From positions 1 to 7,824 of the forward strand of contig JACPSA010000156.1 of the NCBI GenBank assembly GCA_016193545.1: a DNA stretch of 7,824 nucleotides, read 5' to 3'. Position 1 is the first letter of the stretch. Every line of letters starts with the position of its first letter. Source of the stretch: Chloroflexota bacterium. Its GTDB lineage: Bacteria > Chloroflexota > Dehalococcoidia > Dehalococcoidales > UBA2162. Positions 1 through 5,839 of this stretch are shown here, one piece after another. The translations under genes and the position numbers were made by a program. The notes beneath the pieces are model-generated. The model was given only the letters and a program-made list of their open reading frames with translations. It did no database searches and was not told where the DNA came from.

Positions 1-184
1 ACCCGCGGTCCCTGAGCATTAATATTATGACTTGTGATAGTAGTGACCCTTCCGTATCAATCTTGGAGCCGACTGTGATGGGGCCTTTGCTAACTTCGTT
101 TTCAGTAGCCGGGCCGGCACAGCTTAATACCAGTAATGCCATTGTGACTAGGGAAAATCCGAAGAAAACCAGAAATTTTTTCAT
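1..184 (-). CDS. Glycine betaine/osmoprotectant-type ABC transporter substrate-binding lipoprotein (N-terminal fragment)
   Basis: Reading the minus strand from the ATG at 184-182 gives an open frame of 61 codons running off the left edge of the window. The start is supported by AGGAG (plus-strand 192-196), 7 nt upstream. The product begins with a Lys-Lys n-region and a hydrophobic stretch ending in VLSC, a plausible lipobox with Cys22 as the lipidated residue, so it should be exported and membrane anchored. After a short polar linker comes ITVGSKIDTEGSLLSQ (residues 36-51), which resembles the first strand and helix of OpuAC/ProX-type binding proteins for glycine betaine, choline or related osmolytes. 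Family assignment rests on that one motif because the ligand-binding aromatic residues lie outside the window. The gene diverges from the histidine kinase gene and has its own promoter. Another type II solute-binding family is possible. Confidence 0.72.
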   Translation of the reverse strand, partial: MKKFLVFFGFSLVTMALLVLSCAGPATENEVSKGPITVGSKIDTEGSLLSQVIILMLRDRG

Positions 185-269
185 ACCTTATCTCCTTTTA
201 TTTCGACTGGTCTATCTGCAGTTCAGGTCAGCGGAAGGATGACTGTATTGGTGCAGGGGAATAAATTTT

Positions 270-299
270 AGTTTAGCCTTTAGGTTTATTTGTTGTCAA
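270..299 (-). promoter_or_regulatory. Candidate sigma70-type promoter for the substrate-binding lipoprotein gene
   Basis: On the minus strand there is a perfect -35 TTGACA (plus coordinates 294-299), an 18-base spacer and a -10 TAAACT (270-275, 4 of 6 matches). It would start transcription roughly 80 bases upstream of the lipoprotein ATG. The assignment is by consensus match only. Confidence 0.5.
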
Positions 300-314
300 G
301 AACTGTGTCCACCT

Positions 315-330
315 ACCTTGTTGACAAGGT
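315..330. promoter_or_regulatory. 16-base near-palindrome, candidate operator
   Basis: ACCTTGTTGACAAGGT has perfect 6-base arms (315-320 and 325-330) around a 4-base centre. It covers the -35 hexamer of the rightward kinase promoter and lies 16 bases from the -35 of the leftward promoter, so a bound dimeric regulator could control both genes. A related half-site, TTGTTGTCAAG, lies at 290-300 over the leftward -35. Part of the symmetry could be incidental because TTGACA-like sequence is required there anyway. Confidence 0.35.
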
Positions 331-349
331 CAAGACTATGAGCCATAAT
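321..349 (+). promoter_or_regulatory. Candidate sigma70-type promoter for the histidine kinase operon
   Basis: A perfect -35 TTGACA (321-326), a 17-base spacer and a -10 CATAAT (344-349, 5 of 6 matches) would start transcription near position 356, leaving a leader of about 33 bases before the kinase ATG. This is the best promoter match seen in the window. Confidence 0.65.
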
Positions 350-388
350 CTACTTGACAGAACATAATATTAATTATCCGAGCAAATT

Positions 389-2470
389 ATGTTGACGATA
401 TGGGCACTAATTCCACTGATTACCTGTCTCACTTATATCGCCTTACTGGTGCTGACATTACCCTCCATTGAAAGGCGAATCAATAAGCTATTTGCCTTTT
501 ATCTGGCGGTGGCTGCTCTCTGGAGTTTTACCTCATTCATGCTCCACTTCAACGCCTTCCCCGAACAGGCGCTATTCTGGAATGAGCTGCTGGTGGTTGC
601 TCTGGTGTGGACGCTGATTACCTACTACCACTTCATTCGTGTCTATGTTAACAAGCCGGCCAGGGTGAGGATAGCCCTTGGTTATAGTCTGGTACTGGCA
701 CTGGCCATACTTAGTTTCAAGGGTTATATTGTCCAATCTGCTTATGTTGTTGACGGCGTCCTGTACCATGACCTTGGTATTTCAATCTACTTTATCGGTG
801 TTGTTTCCTATGTTTTTATTGGTGTCGGACTGTACCTGCTCATCAAGAAATATCGTAGCTCCACCGACCCGATAGAGCGCAATAGGACTATGTACTTAAT
901 TGCTGGCTGGAGCGTATTGATGTTGCTCTCCAGCACCAATCTTATTATGAGCCCCTCTATCGCTGGAATTCCCCTGGACCATATTGGCAGCCTGGCTAAT
1001 GCCTTGATTATTTCCTACGCTATCCAGAAATATCAGCTTCTTGACCTCAAGCGAGTCGTGCAAAAAGGTCTGGTCTATTCCAGCCTGACGGTATTCTTTA
1101 CGGCGCTGTATTTGTTATTAATCTTCGTTTTGCAGACATTCTTTCAGAATATTATGGGTTATAGTAGCCTGGCGCTGGTAGCGGTGCTGGCTTTGATTGT
1201 GGCCGTGGTCTTCAATCCTCTGCGGAGTTTGATTCAGAGATGGATTGACCGGCTCTTCTACCGTGAAACCTATGATTACCGTCAGATTTTACCTAGCTTC
1301 TCTGGTAAGATAAGTAATGTTCTCGACCTGAGTCAACTGGCGCAAAGTATACTGAAGCCGATAGTAAAAGCGATGCATGTTAAGAAGGCGCTGTTGTTGT
1401 TGCCTGAGGTTACCAGTAAGGATTTCAATACCCGCTTCGTTGAGCAGGCGAGCCAAGAAGAACCGATGCCTAAACTGAAACTTATCAATGATAGTCCGCT
1501 TATTTCCTGGCTTGCCAGTGATGGTAAATCTCTCCGGCGAGAGTCAATCGGTACTATTCCCCAGCTCAAAGGTTTGTGGGCGGTAGAGAGGCTGGCGCTT
1601 GATTCTCTGGAGCTAGAGCTATTTTGTCCGATAAGGAGCAAGGGTAATCTCATTGGTATTCTGGCCTTAGGTAAAAAGCAGTCCGATTCTACCTATTCAG
1701 ACGAGGAAATAGACCTGCTCATGGCGATGGCTAACGAAGCCGCCATCGCCTTAGAAAATGCCCGTATGCTGGATACTCTCAAGGTACAGCAGCTCAGGGT
1801 TGAACAATTGCTGGCGCAGGCAGTGCTGGCTCAGGAGGAAGAGCGGAAAAGAATTTCCGCTGACCTCCATGATAGTGTCGCTCAATGGCTGGTGGCGGCC
1901 GCTTACGGTGCTCAGACCTGTAATCATGTCCTTGCCGGCAATGGTAATGATAAGGTCAGGGATGAACTGGCTGGTGTGGAAGGTATTATTAGTAAAAGCC
2001 TGAAAGAGTTACGCCGGGTCGTAATCGGCCTGCGGCCACCGGCTCTGGATGAGCTGGGGCTGACTCACGCCCTGCGGCAGAGCGTTGAAGATTTGCAGGC
2101 TGATGGTTTGGAGTGTACCTTCAGTCAGGTAGGAGTGCCACTGCGACTGCCATCAAGTATTGAGATTGCTGTTTACCGTGTTGTCCAGGAATCTCTGAAC
2201 AATATCCGTAAACATGCTGAGGCTAGCAGGGTAAGTCTTCTGCTGAGATTTCAGGAGGATGAGCTCCAGGTTGAAATCAGTGATGACGGTAAGGGTTTTG
2301 ATTTGTCGCAAACGCTGGATAGTGCCGTTTCAGTAGGTCATATCGGCTTACTGGGTATGAAACAAAGAGCCGAGATGTTAGGTGGAGATGTCAGTATAAA
2401 AACCGGTGCCAGGACGGGGAGTACGATAATCTTGAGCCTGCCCATTCATTCCCGGATAGAGGAAGAATAG
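389..2470 (+). CDS. Polytopic membrane histidine kinase with GAF domain, HisKA_3/NarX-DegS class
   Basis: This 693-residue sensor kinase should autophosphorylate on histidine and pass the phosphate to the response regulator encoded immediately downstream. Residues 1-215 hold about seven hydrophobic segments, like the 7TM sensory modules of some bacterial kinases. Two more segments (about 228-251 and 258-278) lead into the juxtamembrane motif DRLFYRETYDYRQIL (287-301). Residues about 312-458 look like a GAF domain, followed by a short coiled coil. The HisKA_3 dimerisation domain carries ERKRISADLHDSVAQ (485-499) with His494 as phosphoacceptor. The HATPase_c domain shows an N box (Q600-ESLNNIRKHA), a G1 box DDGKGF (632-637) and GHIGLLGM (650-657), so it looks catalytically intact. 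The stop codon abuts the next ATG, indicating translational coupling. The ATG at 389 lacks a clear Shine-Dalgarno sequence but matches the promoter position and begins directly with a membrane segment. The sensed signal is unknown. Confidence 0.93.
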   Translation: MLTIWALIPLITCLTYIALLVLTLPSIERRINKLFAFYLAVAALWSFTSFMLHFNAFPEQALFWNELLVVALVWTLITYYHFIRVYVNKPARVRIALGYSLVLALAILSFKGYIVQSAYVVDGVLYHDLGISIYFIGVVSYVFIGVGLYLLIKKYRSSTDPIERNRTMYLIAGWSVLMLLSSTNLIMSPSIAGIPLDHIGSLANALIISYAIQKYQLLDLKRVVQKGLVYSSLTVFFTALYLLLIFVLQTFFQNIMGYSSLALVAVLALIVAVVFNPLRSLIQRWIDRLFYRETYDYRQILPSFSGKISNVLDLSQLAQSILKPIVKAMHVKKALLLLPEVTSKDFNTRFVEQASQEEPMPKLKLINDSPLISWLASDGKSLRRESIGTIPQLKGLWAVERLALDSLELELFCPIRSKGNLIGILALGKKQSDSTYSDEEIDLLMAMANEAAIALENARMLDTLKVQQLRVEQLLAQAVLAQEEERKRISADLHDSVAQWLVAAAYGAQTCNHVLAGNGNDKVRDELAGVEGIISKSLKELRRVVIGLRPPALDELGLTHALRQSVEDLQADGLECTFSQVGVPLRLPSSIEIAVYRVVQESLNNIRKHAEASRVSLLLRFQEDELQVEISDDGKGFDLSQTLDSAVSVGHIGLLGMKQRAEMLGGDVSIKTGARTGSTIILSLPIHSRIEEE

Positions 2471-3100
2471 ATGGATAACATCCGAATTCTTATCGTCGAT
2501 GACCACCAGGTGGTGCGTGAAGGCCTGCGGCGTATGCTGGAACTTGAAGCCGATTTGAAAGTCGTGGGTGAAGCCTCCAATGCCGCAGAGGTGCTCACTC
2601 AGGCAGGGCTGCTGTCTCCGGAGGTTATCCTGATGGATATCAAGATGCCGGGAGCGGATGGCATTGAGATTACCCGGCAGCTTAAGGAGAAATATCCTGC
2701 CTGTAATGTTATCATGCTGACCCTGTATGATGAGTATCTGACTCAGGCGATTGAGGCTGGCGCAGTGGGGTACCTGCTCAAAGATATTAAGCGTGAGGAA
2801 CTGGTAAAAGCTATCAGGGCTGTCCACGAGGGACGCTCACCATTGAATCTGTCTCTCAGTCAGAAGCATTTAGCCGAGCTTACGGTGCCGGCTGAGGGCC
2901 AGCAGCGGGCTTATCTCTCAGAGCGGGAATTAGTTGTCCTCCGGCTGATTGCTGACGGTGTCATCACCAGGGATATTGCCAAACAGCTTTTTTTGAGCGA
3001 AGCCTCGGTGAAGAGGAGCGTACGTATCGTCTTTGAAAAACTGGGTGCACGTAATCGCTCTGAGGCGGTATCGGAAGCCCACAAGAGGAAACTGATTTAA
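2471..3100 (+). CDS. NarL/FixJ-family response regulator (receiver plus LuxR-type HTH)
   Basis: This 209-residue protein is the evident partner of the kinase: its ATG directly follows the kinase TAG, and GAGGA (2459-2463), 7 nt upstream, lies inside the kinase gene. The receiver (about 4-121) has the acidic pair Asp10/Asp11, phosphoacceptor Asp56 in LMDIKMPG, Thr84 and Lys104 in YLLKD, all the residues needed for phosphorylation. A linker of about 25 residues leads to a LuxR-type helix-turn-helix (about 147-209) beginning LSERELVVLRLIADG and ending EKLGARNRSEAV. Within it the usual K-x-H-V segment reads KRSVRIV (181-187), so the DNA-contacting helix differs from the common form. Phosphorylation should drive dimerisation and promoter binding. 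Targets are unknown; its own operon and the divergent lipoprotein gene are reasonable candidates. The receiver is paralogous to that of the next gene. Confidence 0.93.
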   Translation: MDNIRILIVDDHQVVREGLRRMLELEADLKVVGEASNAAEVLTQAGLLSPEVILMDIKMPGADGIEITRQLKEKYPACNVIMLTLYDEYLTQAIEAGAVGYLLKDIKREELVKAIRAVHEGRSPLNLSLSQKHLAELTVPAEGQQRAYLSERELVVLRLIADGVITRDIAKQLFLSEASVKRSVRIVFEKLGARNRSEAVSEAHKRKLI

Positions 3101-3262
3101 TCCTGTACCGCTCCGTTCGGTAGACCGGGTCTCTCTTGGGCTGACTCCATTGTGTCTCGATTAATAGTTTTTTATACGTTTGAACCTTTAGGCTCACCAA
3201 GCTGACCCCTTTTAACTTATATGCTTAGCCTTTTTGAACTCCCTGCTTTAGTCGTGCTCAGG

Positions 3263-3268
3263 TATAAT
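3263..3268 (+). promoter_or_regulatory. Possible -10 element upstream of the second response regulator
   Basis: A perfect TATAAT lies 66 bases before the ATG at 3335. No good -35 stands 16-18 bases upstream; TTGAAC at 3234-3239 is 23 bases away, which is too far, and there is no TG extension. It could be an activator-dependent promoter, or the gene may be read from the kinase operon. Confidence 0.3.
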
Positions 3269-3321
3269 CAGCTTGGCTAACTGGTTTTACTGGTCGGTTT
3301 TCTCTATTTTAAAATTGCGGT

Positions 3322-3329
3322 GAAAGGGG
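3322..3329 (+). promoter_or_regulatory. Ribosome binding site that sets the second regulator's start
   Basis: GAAAGGGG lies 5 nt before the ATG at 3335. The in-frame GTG at 3320, which would add five residues, has no such site and would place the purine tract inside the gene. The ATG start also matches the N-terminus of the paralogous regulator (MKENIQIL versus MDNIRIL). Confidence 0.6.
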
Positions 3330-3334
3330 TACCA

Positions 3335-4165
3335 ATGAAAGAAAACATACAGATTCTTGTGGTCGATGACCACCAGGTGGTACGTGAGGGACTGCGGCGT
3401 ATGCTGGAGCAGGAAGCAGATATTGAACTCGTCGGCCAGGGTGCCAGCGGTGAGGAAGCTTTACTCCAGGTGGAAATGCTTGCCCCGGACATAGTCCTGA
3501 TGGATATTAAGATGCCCGGGATGGATGGGATTGAGGTTACCCGGCGGCTCAAAGAGAAATATCCCTCCTGCAATGTCATTATGTTGACCTTTTATGATGA
3601 GTACCTGAGCCATGCGTTGGAAGCTGGTGCCAGGGGGTACCTGTTGAAAGATACTAAACGTGAAGAACTGGTTCAGGCCATCAGGCGGGTTCACCGTGGT
3701 GGAGTGGTGGTTAGCGGGAATATCACTGCTAAACCGCATAATGGACATGATGTTAAAAATGTCGATAAGGTGGTTGCCGACCACCCTCAGCCGAGGCAAA
3801 TTATCCCTGACACTATGTTTGAAGAAGTGGTGCTGGTATTACCGCCTCCCGTTGATGCCGGTCAGTTAATGAGATTTGCCAGTCAGATAGAACAGACGCT
3901 TAATTGCCGGGTATCGCAGGTTATTGGCTCCTGGCAGGATGGTACTGCCCTTATCATCGTTTTAACCAAGGCTTTGTCCCTGGCAGATATGCTGAGTAAG
4001 TTGGGAGGAATGTCCGGGATAAAAGCGGTAGGAGAAGAACCGCTGGCAGGTGAGACCACTCCTAAAGTGCTTAAGAAAGTTACTGCGATACCAAGGCTAA
4101 GCGATAGGCTGATGAAGGCTTTTTTTGTCACTCTTGAAACTAATAGCACTGTCTCGGTAAACTGA
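3335..4165 (+). CDS. Response regulator with receiver domain and an unrecognised C-terminal domain in place of an HTH
   Basis: The 276-residue product has an intact receiver (about 5-122) with Asp11/Asp12, phosphoacceptor Asp57 in LMDIKMPG, Thr85 and Lys105. It is identical to the preceding regulator at about 84 of 118 receiver positions by hand alignment, so the two arose by duplication or share a recent ancestor. The rest is unlike NarL regulators: no LuxR helix-turn-helix is visible. A polar, probably flexible linker (about 123-160) leads to a compact domain at 162-235 containing VVLVLPPPVDAGQLMRF and VIGSWQDGTALIIVL, with a predicted strand-helix-strand-strand-helix-strand order suggesting a ferredoxin-like fold. 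A basic tail follows (VLKKVTAIPRLSDRLMK, 245-261). I do not recognise the domain. It might bind a ligand, a partner protein or the kinase; DNA binding cannot be excluded. It probably takes phosphate from the upstream kinase, given the receiver similarity. Confidence 0.85.
   Translation: MKENIQILVVDDHQVVREGLRRMLEQEADIELVGQGASGEEALLQVEMLAPDIVLMDIKMPGMDGIEVTRRLKEKYPSCNVIMLTFYDEYLSHALEAGARGYLLKDTKREELVQAIRRVHRGGVVVSGNITAKPHNGHDVKNVDKVVADHPQPRQIIPDTMFEEVVLVLPPPVDAGQLMRFASQIEQTLNCRVSQVIGSWQDGTALIIVLTKALSLADMLSKLGGMSGIKAVGEEPLAGETTPKVLKKVTAIPRLSDRLMKAFFVTLETNSTVSVN
4134..4163 (+). promoter_or_regulatory. Weak candidate promoter at the end of the second regulator gene
   Basis: TTGAAA (4134-4139), an 18-base spacer and TAAACT (4158-4163) share architecture and -10 sequence with the leftward promoter at 270-299. 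If active, it would give the rpsF operon a leader of about 300 bases that includes the hairpins at 4234-4260 and 4294-4330. It overlaps coding sequence and may be fortuitous. Confidence 0.22.
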
Positions 4166-4469
4166 GTACAAGATACATTGAAGCTCCCTGCTGCTGAAAA
4201 TCGGCCGTGTTATCTCCACTGTGTCCGGTCTTCCCGTACCGTGAGGATAAACCGGTATGGTGGCTATTTACAGGTCTGTGAAATTCATTGGTTTTCAGCC
4301 CGCTGAGATAATCTGATAAGTCAGGCTGAATCATCTGCTTTCAGGGGTTCTTTCCCAATTTTCACTATTATCTTTCCACATTGTATGCCATAATTTTGAA
4401 TGGCTACTTGCATTCTCTGCCCTCATTGTTGTAAGGTATATGCGGCGCATAATTTTTTAGGAGAAACGG
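4166..4469 (+). other. 304-base intergenic region before rpsF
   Basis: No convincing gene is present on either strand. It holds two imperfect hairpins. CCGTACCG (4234-4241) pairs with CGGTATGG (4253-4260) through 8 pairs including one G-U, with an 11-base loop. TTCAGCC (4294-4300) pairs with GGCTGAA (4324-4330). Neither is followed by a T run, so neither looks like a standard intrinsic terminator. The last 100 bases are AT-rich and hold the candidate rpsF promoter. Confidence 0.6.
4386..4394 (+). promoter_or_regulatory. Candidate extended -10 promoter for the rpsF operon
   Basis: TGCCATAAT combines the TG extension, one spacer base and CATAAT (5 of 6 matches to TATAAT). Extended -10 promoters can work without a good -35, and none is visible here. 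The start would fall near 4401, giving a leader of about 70 bases ending in the AGGAG at 4459-4463. Confidence 0.4.
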
Positions 4470-4796
4470 ATGGTTTTAGAAAAGGTGTCAACAGAAGCCG
4501 ACAAAAAGCTACGTGATTACGAGCTGGTGTTAATCATCAGCCCGAGGCTTAGCGATGAGGAAGCTGAGGTGGCAATCAATAATGTGAGCCGGTATATCAC
4601 CAACGGAGAGGGGACTATTACTGAAATAGTGAAGTGGGGCAAAAGAAAGTTAGCCTACCCCATAAAAGATTTCACTGAAGCTAATTATGTCCTGGTTAAA
4701 TTTCAGTTAGGGCCGGCACTGGATAAAGGACTGGAAGCACAGTTGCGGATTTCCGAGGAGATTTTACGTCATTTATTGGTGAGGGTGGGTAATTGA
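4470..4796 (+). CDS. rpsF: 30S ribosomal protein S6
   Basis: This 108-residue protein binds the central domain of 16S rRNA as a heterodimer with S18, which is encoded two genes downstream. S6 hallmarks are visible: RDYELVLIISP (15-25) forms the first strand, and VKWGKRKLAYPIKDFTEANYV (55-75) contains the conserved G-(K/R)-(K/R)-LAYPI segment. About 14 residues precede the usual first strand, giving a slightly long N-terminus; no internal ATG offers an alternative. AGGAG at 4459-4463, 6 nt upstream, supports the ATG. It is the first gene of the block, followed by ssb and rpsR in the order common across bacteria. Autoregulation by S6:S18 is known for several rpsF leaders, but I cannot show it here. 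Confidence 0.97.
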   Translation: MVLEKVSTEADKKLRDYELVLIISPRLSDEEAEVAINNVSRYITNGEGTITEIVKWGKRKLAYPIKDFTEANYVLVKFQLGPALDKGLEAQLRISEEILRHLLVRVGN

Positions 4797-4840
4797 CCTT
4801 CATTTCTGCCCGAGTTTGAAGAGTTAAGAGGAGTAGGGCG

Positions 4841-5248
4841 ATGGTAAGCTTGAATAAGGTAATGATTATTGGTAATCTGGGTAAGGATCCGGAGATGCGC
4901 TTTGCGCCGAATGGCAACGCTGTAACTTCATTTAGTGTGGCTACTAATCGGGTGTATACTACGGCTGAAGGTGAGCGTAAAGAGGAGACAGAGTGGTTTA
5001 ATGTGGAGACCTGGGGTAAGCTAGCCGAGCAATGCAACCAGTTTCTCGGTAAGGGCCGGCTGGTCTATGTAGAGGGTAGGCTGCGTACCCGTAGCTGGGA
5101 AGGACAGGATGGGCAAAAGCATTATCGAACCGAAATAATAGCCAATATGGTAAGGTTCCTTGACCGGCAAGCCGCCGCTCCTCTGCCCGGAGAGAAGGCC
5201 GGGGAAGGTGAGGCTGGCGAATTGGAGCCAGATGACCTGCCCTTTTAG
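4841..5248 (+). CDS. ssb: Single-stranded DNA-binding protein
   Basis: This 135-residue SSB coats single-stranded DNA during replication, repair and recombination. The OB fold spans about residues 1-108, starting with LNKVMIIGNLGKDPEMRF and including TEWFNVETWGKLAEQC (50-65), whose Trp and Phe residues stack on bases in the family. The linker is short (about 20 residues, Gly/Glu/Ala-rich). The C-terminus is the canonical acidic tip DDLPF, which recruits partner proteins; DDIPF is the commoner form. The total is shorter than E. coli SSB because of that linker. AGGAG at 4829-4833, 7 nt upstream, supports the ATG. It sits between rpsF (44-base gap) and rpsR (46-base gap), the standard arrangement. 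Confidence 0.97.
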   Translation: MVSLNKVMIIGNLGKDPEMRFAPNGNAVTSFSVATNRVYTTAEGERKEETEWFNVETWGKLAEQCNQFLGKGRLVYVEGRLRTRSWEGQDGQKHYRTEIIANMVRFLDRQAAAPLPGEKAGEGEAGELEPDDLPF

Positions 5249-5294
5249 GTGGCAGTGAAAATTTAGTAAATACGGAGGTAGGAGTTTACAGCCA

Positions 5295-5597
5295 GTGGTT
5301 AAACAAAGACCGATTAGAACTAGAGATGAGAGAGGGAATAGGCCGAGGTATGTGCCCACGCGTAAAGTTTGTTCTTTTTGTGCCAGTAAGGTTGAGGTAA
5401 TAGATTATAAAGACGCTGAGAAATTACGTGGTTACATAACTGATAGAGCTAAGATAGCGCCGCGCCGTAGAACTGGTACCTGTGCCAGACATCAGCGTAT
5501 TTTAGCCACAGCCATCAAAAGAGCCCGGCACTTAGCTTTATTACCATATGTCTCGGAACACATGCGTCGGGCAGGAGTTTTGAGTACAACCGAGTAG
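5295..5597 (+). CDS. rpsR: 30S ribosomal protein S18 (zinc-ribbon form)
   Basis: The 100-residue protein is the partner of S6 in the 30S platform. The conserved core includes VEVIDYKDAEKLRGYITDRA (33-52), then KIAPRRRTGTCARHQR and the helix ATAIKRARHLALLPYV. It retains Cys26, Cys29, Cys63 and His66 (CSFC and CARH), the metal-binding set of the zinc-containing S18 type, so it probably binds Zn. The GTG start at 5295 follows a double purine tract (GGAGG 5274-5278 and GGAG 5281-5284); the nearer one is 10 nt away, rather long. No better in-frame start lies nearby. A basic N-terminus is normal for S18. Confidence 0.96.
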   Translation: MVKQRPIRTRDERGNRPRYVPTRKVCSFCASKVEVIDYKDAEKLRGYITDRAKIAPRRRTGTCARHQRILATAIKRARHLALLPYVSEHMRRAGVLSTTE

Positions 5598-5656
5598 TTG
5601 TGAGGATTGTGCATCTTCACTTTTTCATAATTGCTTAAATCTAGTGAGGGGTTAGC

Positions 5657-5797
5657 GTGCCAAAGAGAACTTATCAACCAAAGAAGATTCCGCGTAAGCG
5701 GGAGCACGGTTTCTTAAAGAGAATGAGTACCCGGGGTGGACGGGCTGTCTTAAAAGCCAGACGACTCAAGGGGCGTCAGCGGTTAACTGTGGTCTAA
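5657..5797 (+). CDS. rpmH: 50S ribosomal protein L34
   Basis: A 46-residue, very basic protein reads from a GTG at 5657, preceded by GAGGGG (5646-5651) with 5 nt spacing. It begins MPKRTYQPKKIPRKREHGFL and continues KRMSTRGGRAVLKARRLKGR, the L34 signature, and its length is typical. It is easily missed because it is short and starts with GTG. It precedes rnpA by 42 bases, the near-universal rpmH-rnpA pairing, and follows rpsR by 59 bases. Confidence 0.97.
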   Translation: MPKRTYQPKKIPRKREHGFLKRMSTRGGRAVLKARRLKGRQRLTVV

Positions 5798-5828
5798 CCC
5801 TGAAACCTATCCCGGCTGATGGCTTTAT

Positions 5829-5836
5829 GGAAGGGA
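5829..5836 (+). promoter_or_regulatory. Ribosome binding site that sets the rnpA start
   Basis: GGAAGGGA lies 3 nt before the ATG at 5840 (core AAGGG, 4 nt spacing). The in-frame ATG at 5819 has only TATCCCGGCTG before it, without Shine-Dalgarno character, and would add seven residues not expected for RnpA. Confidence 0.5.
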
Positions 5837-5839
5837 ACG

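Noticed and set aside
27..242. Plus-strand 71-residue open frame
   Set aside because: It is antisense to the lipoprotein N-terminus, which has a start, ribosome binding site, signal peptide and family motif; the plus-strand product shows no family features.
354..359. Second TTGACA just before the kinase
   Set aside because: No -10-like hexamer stands 16-18 bases downstream, and a start there would fall at or beyond the kinase ATG.
3106..3122. Hairpin TACCG/CGGTA after the first regulator as a terminator
   Set aside because: The stem is only 5 bp with a 7-base loop and no T run follows.
3320..3334. GTG start for the second regulator
   Set aside because: It has no ribosome binding site, whereas the ATG at 3335 has one and matches the paralogue's N-terminus.
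4140..4334. Minus-strand 64-residue open frame in the rpsF upstream region
   Set aside because: It has no recognisable motif, overlaps the end of the second regulator gene, and covers hairpin-forming sequence.
4369..4380. DnaA-box-like TTATCTTTCCACA, suggesting a nearby origin
   Set aside because: Extra bases break the TTATCCACA consensus, it is a single occurrence and no dnaA is present.
4426..4453. TTGTTG-N16-CATAAT as the rpsF promoter
   Set aside because: The -35 matches only 3 of 6 and the start would fall on the ribosome binding site.
5598..5631. CATAAT (5626-5631) as an internal promoter before rpmH
   Set aside because: The TTG-containing candidates upstream are at spacings of 13 or 22 bases, and there is no TG extension.
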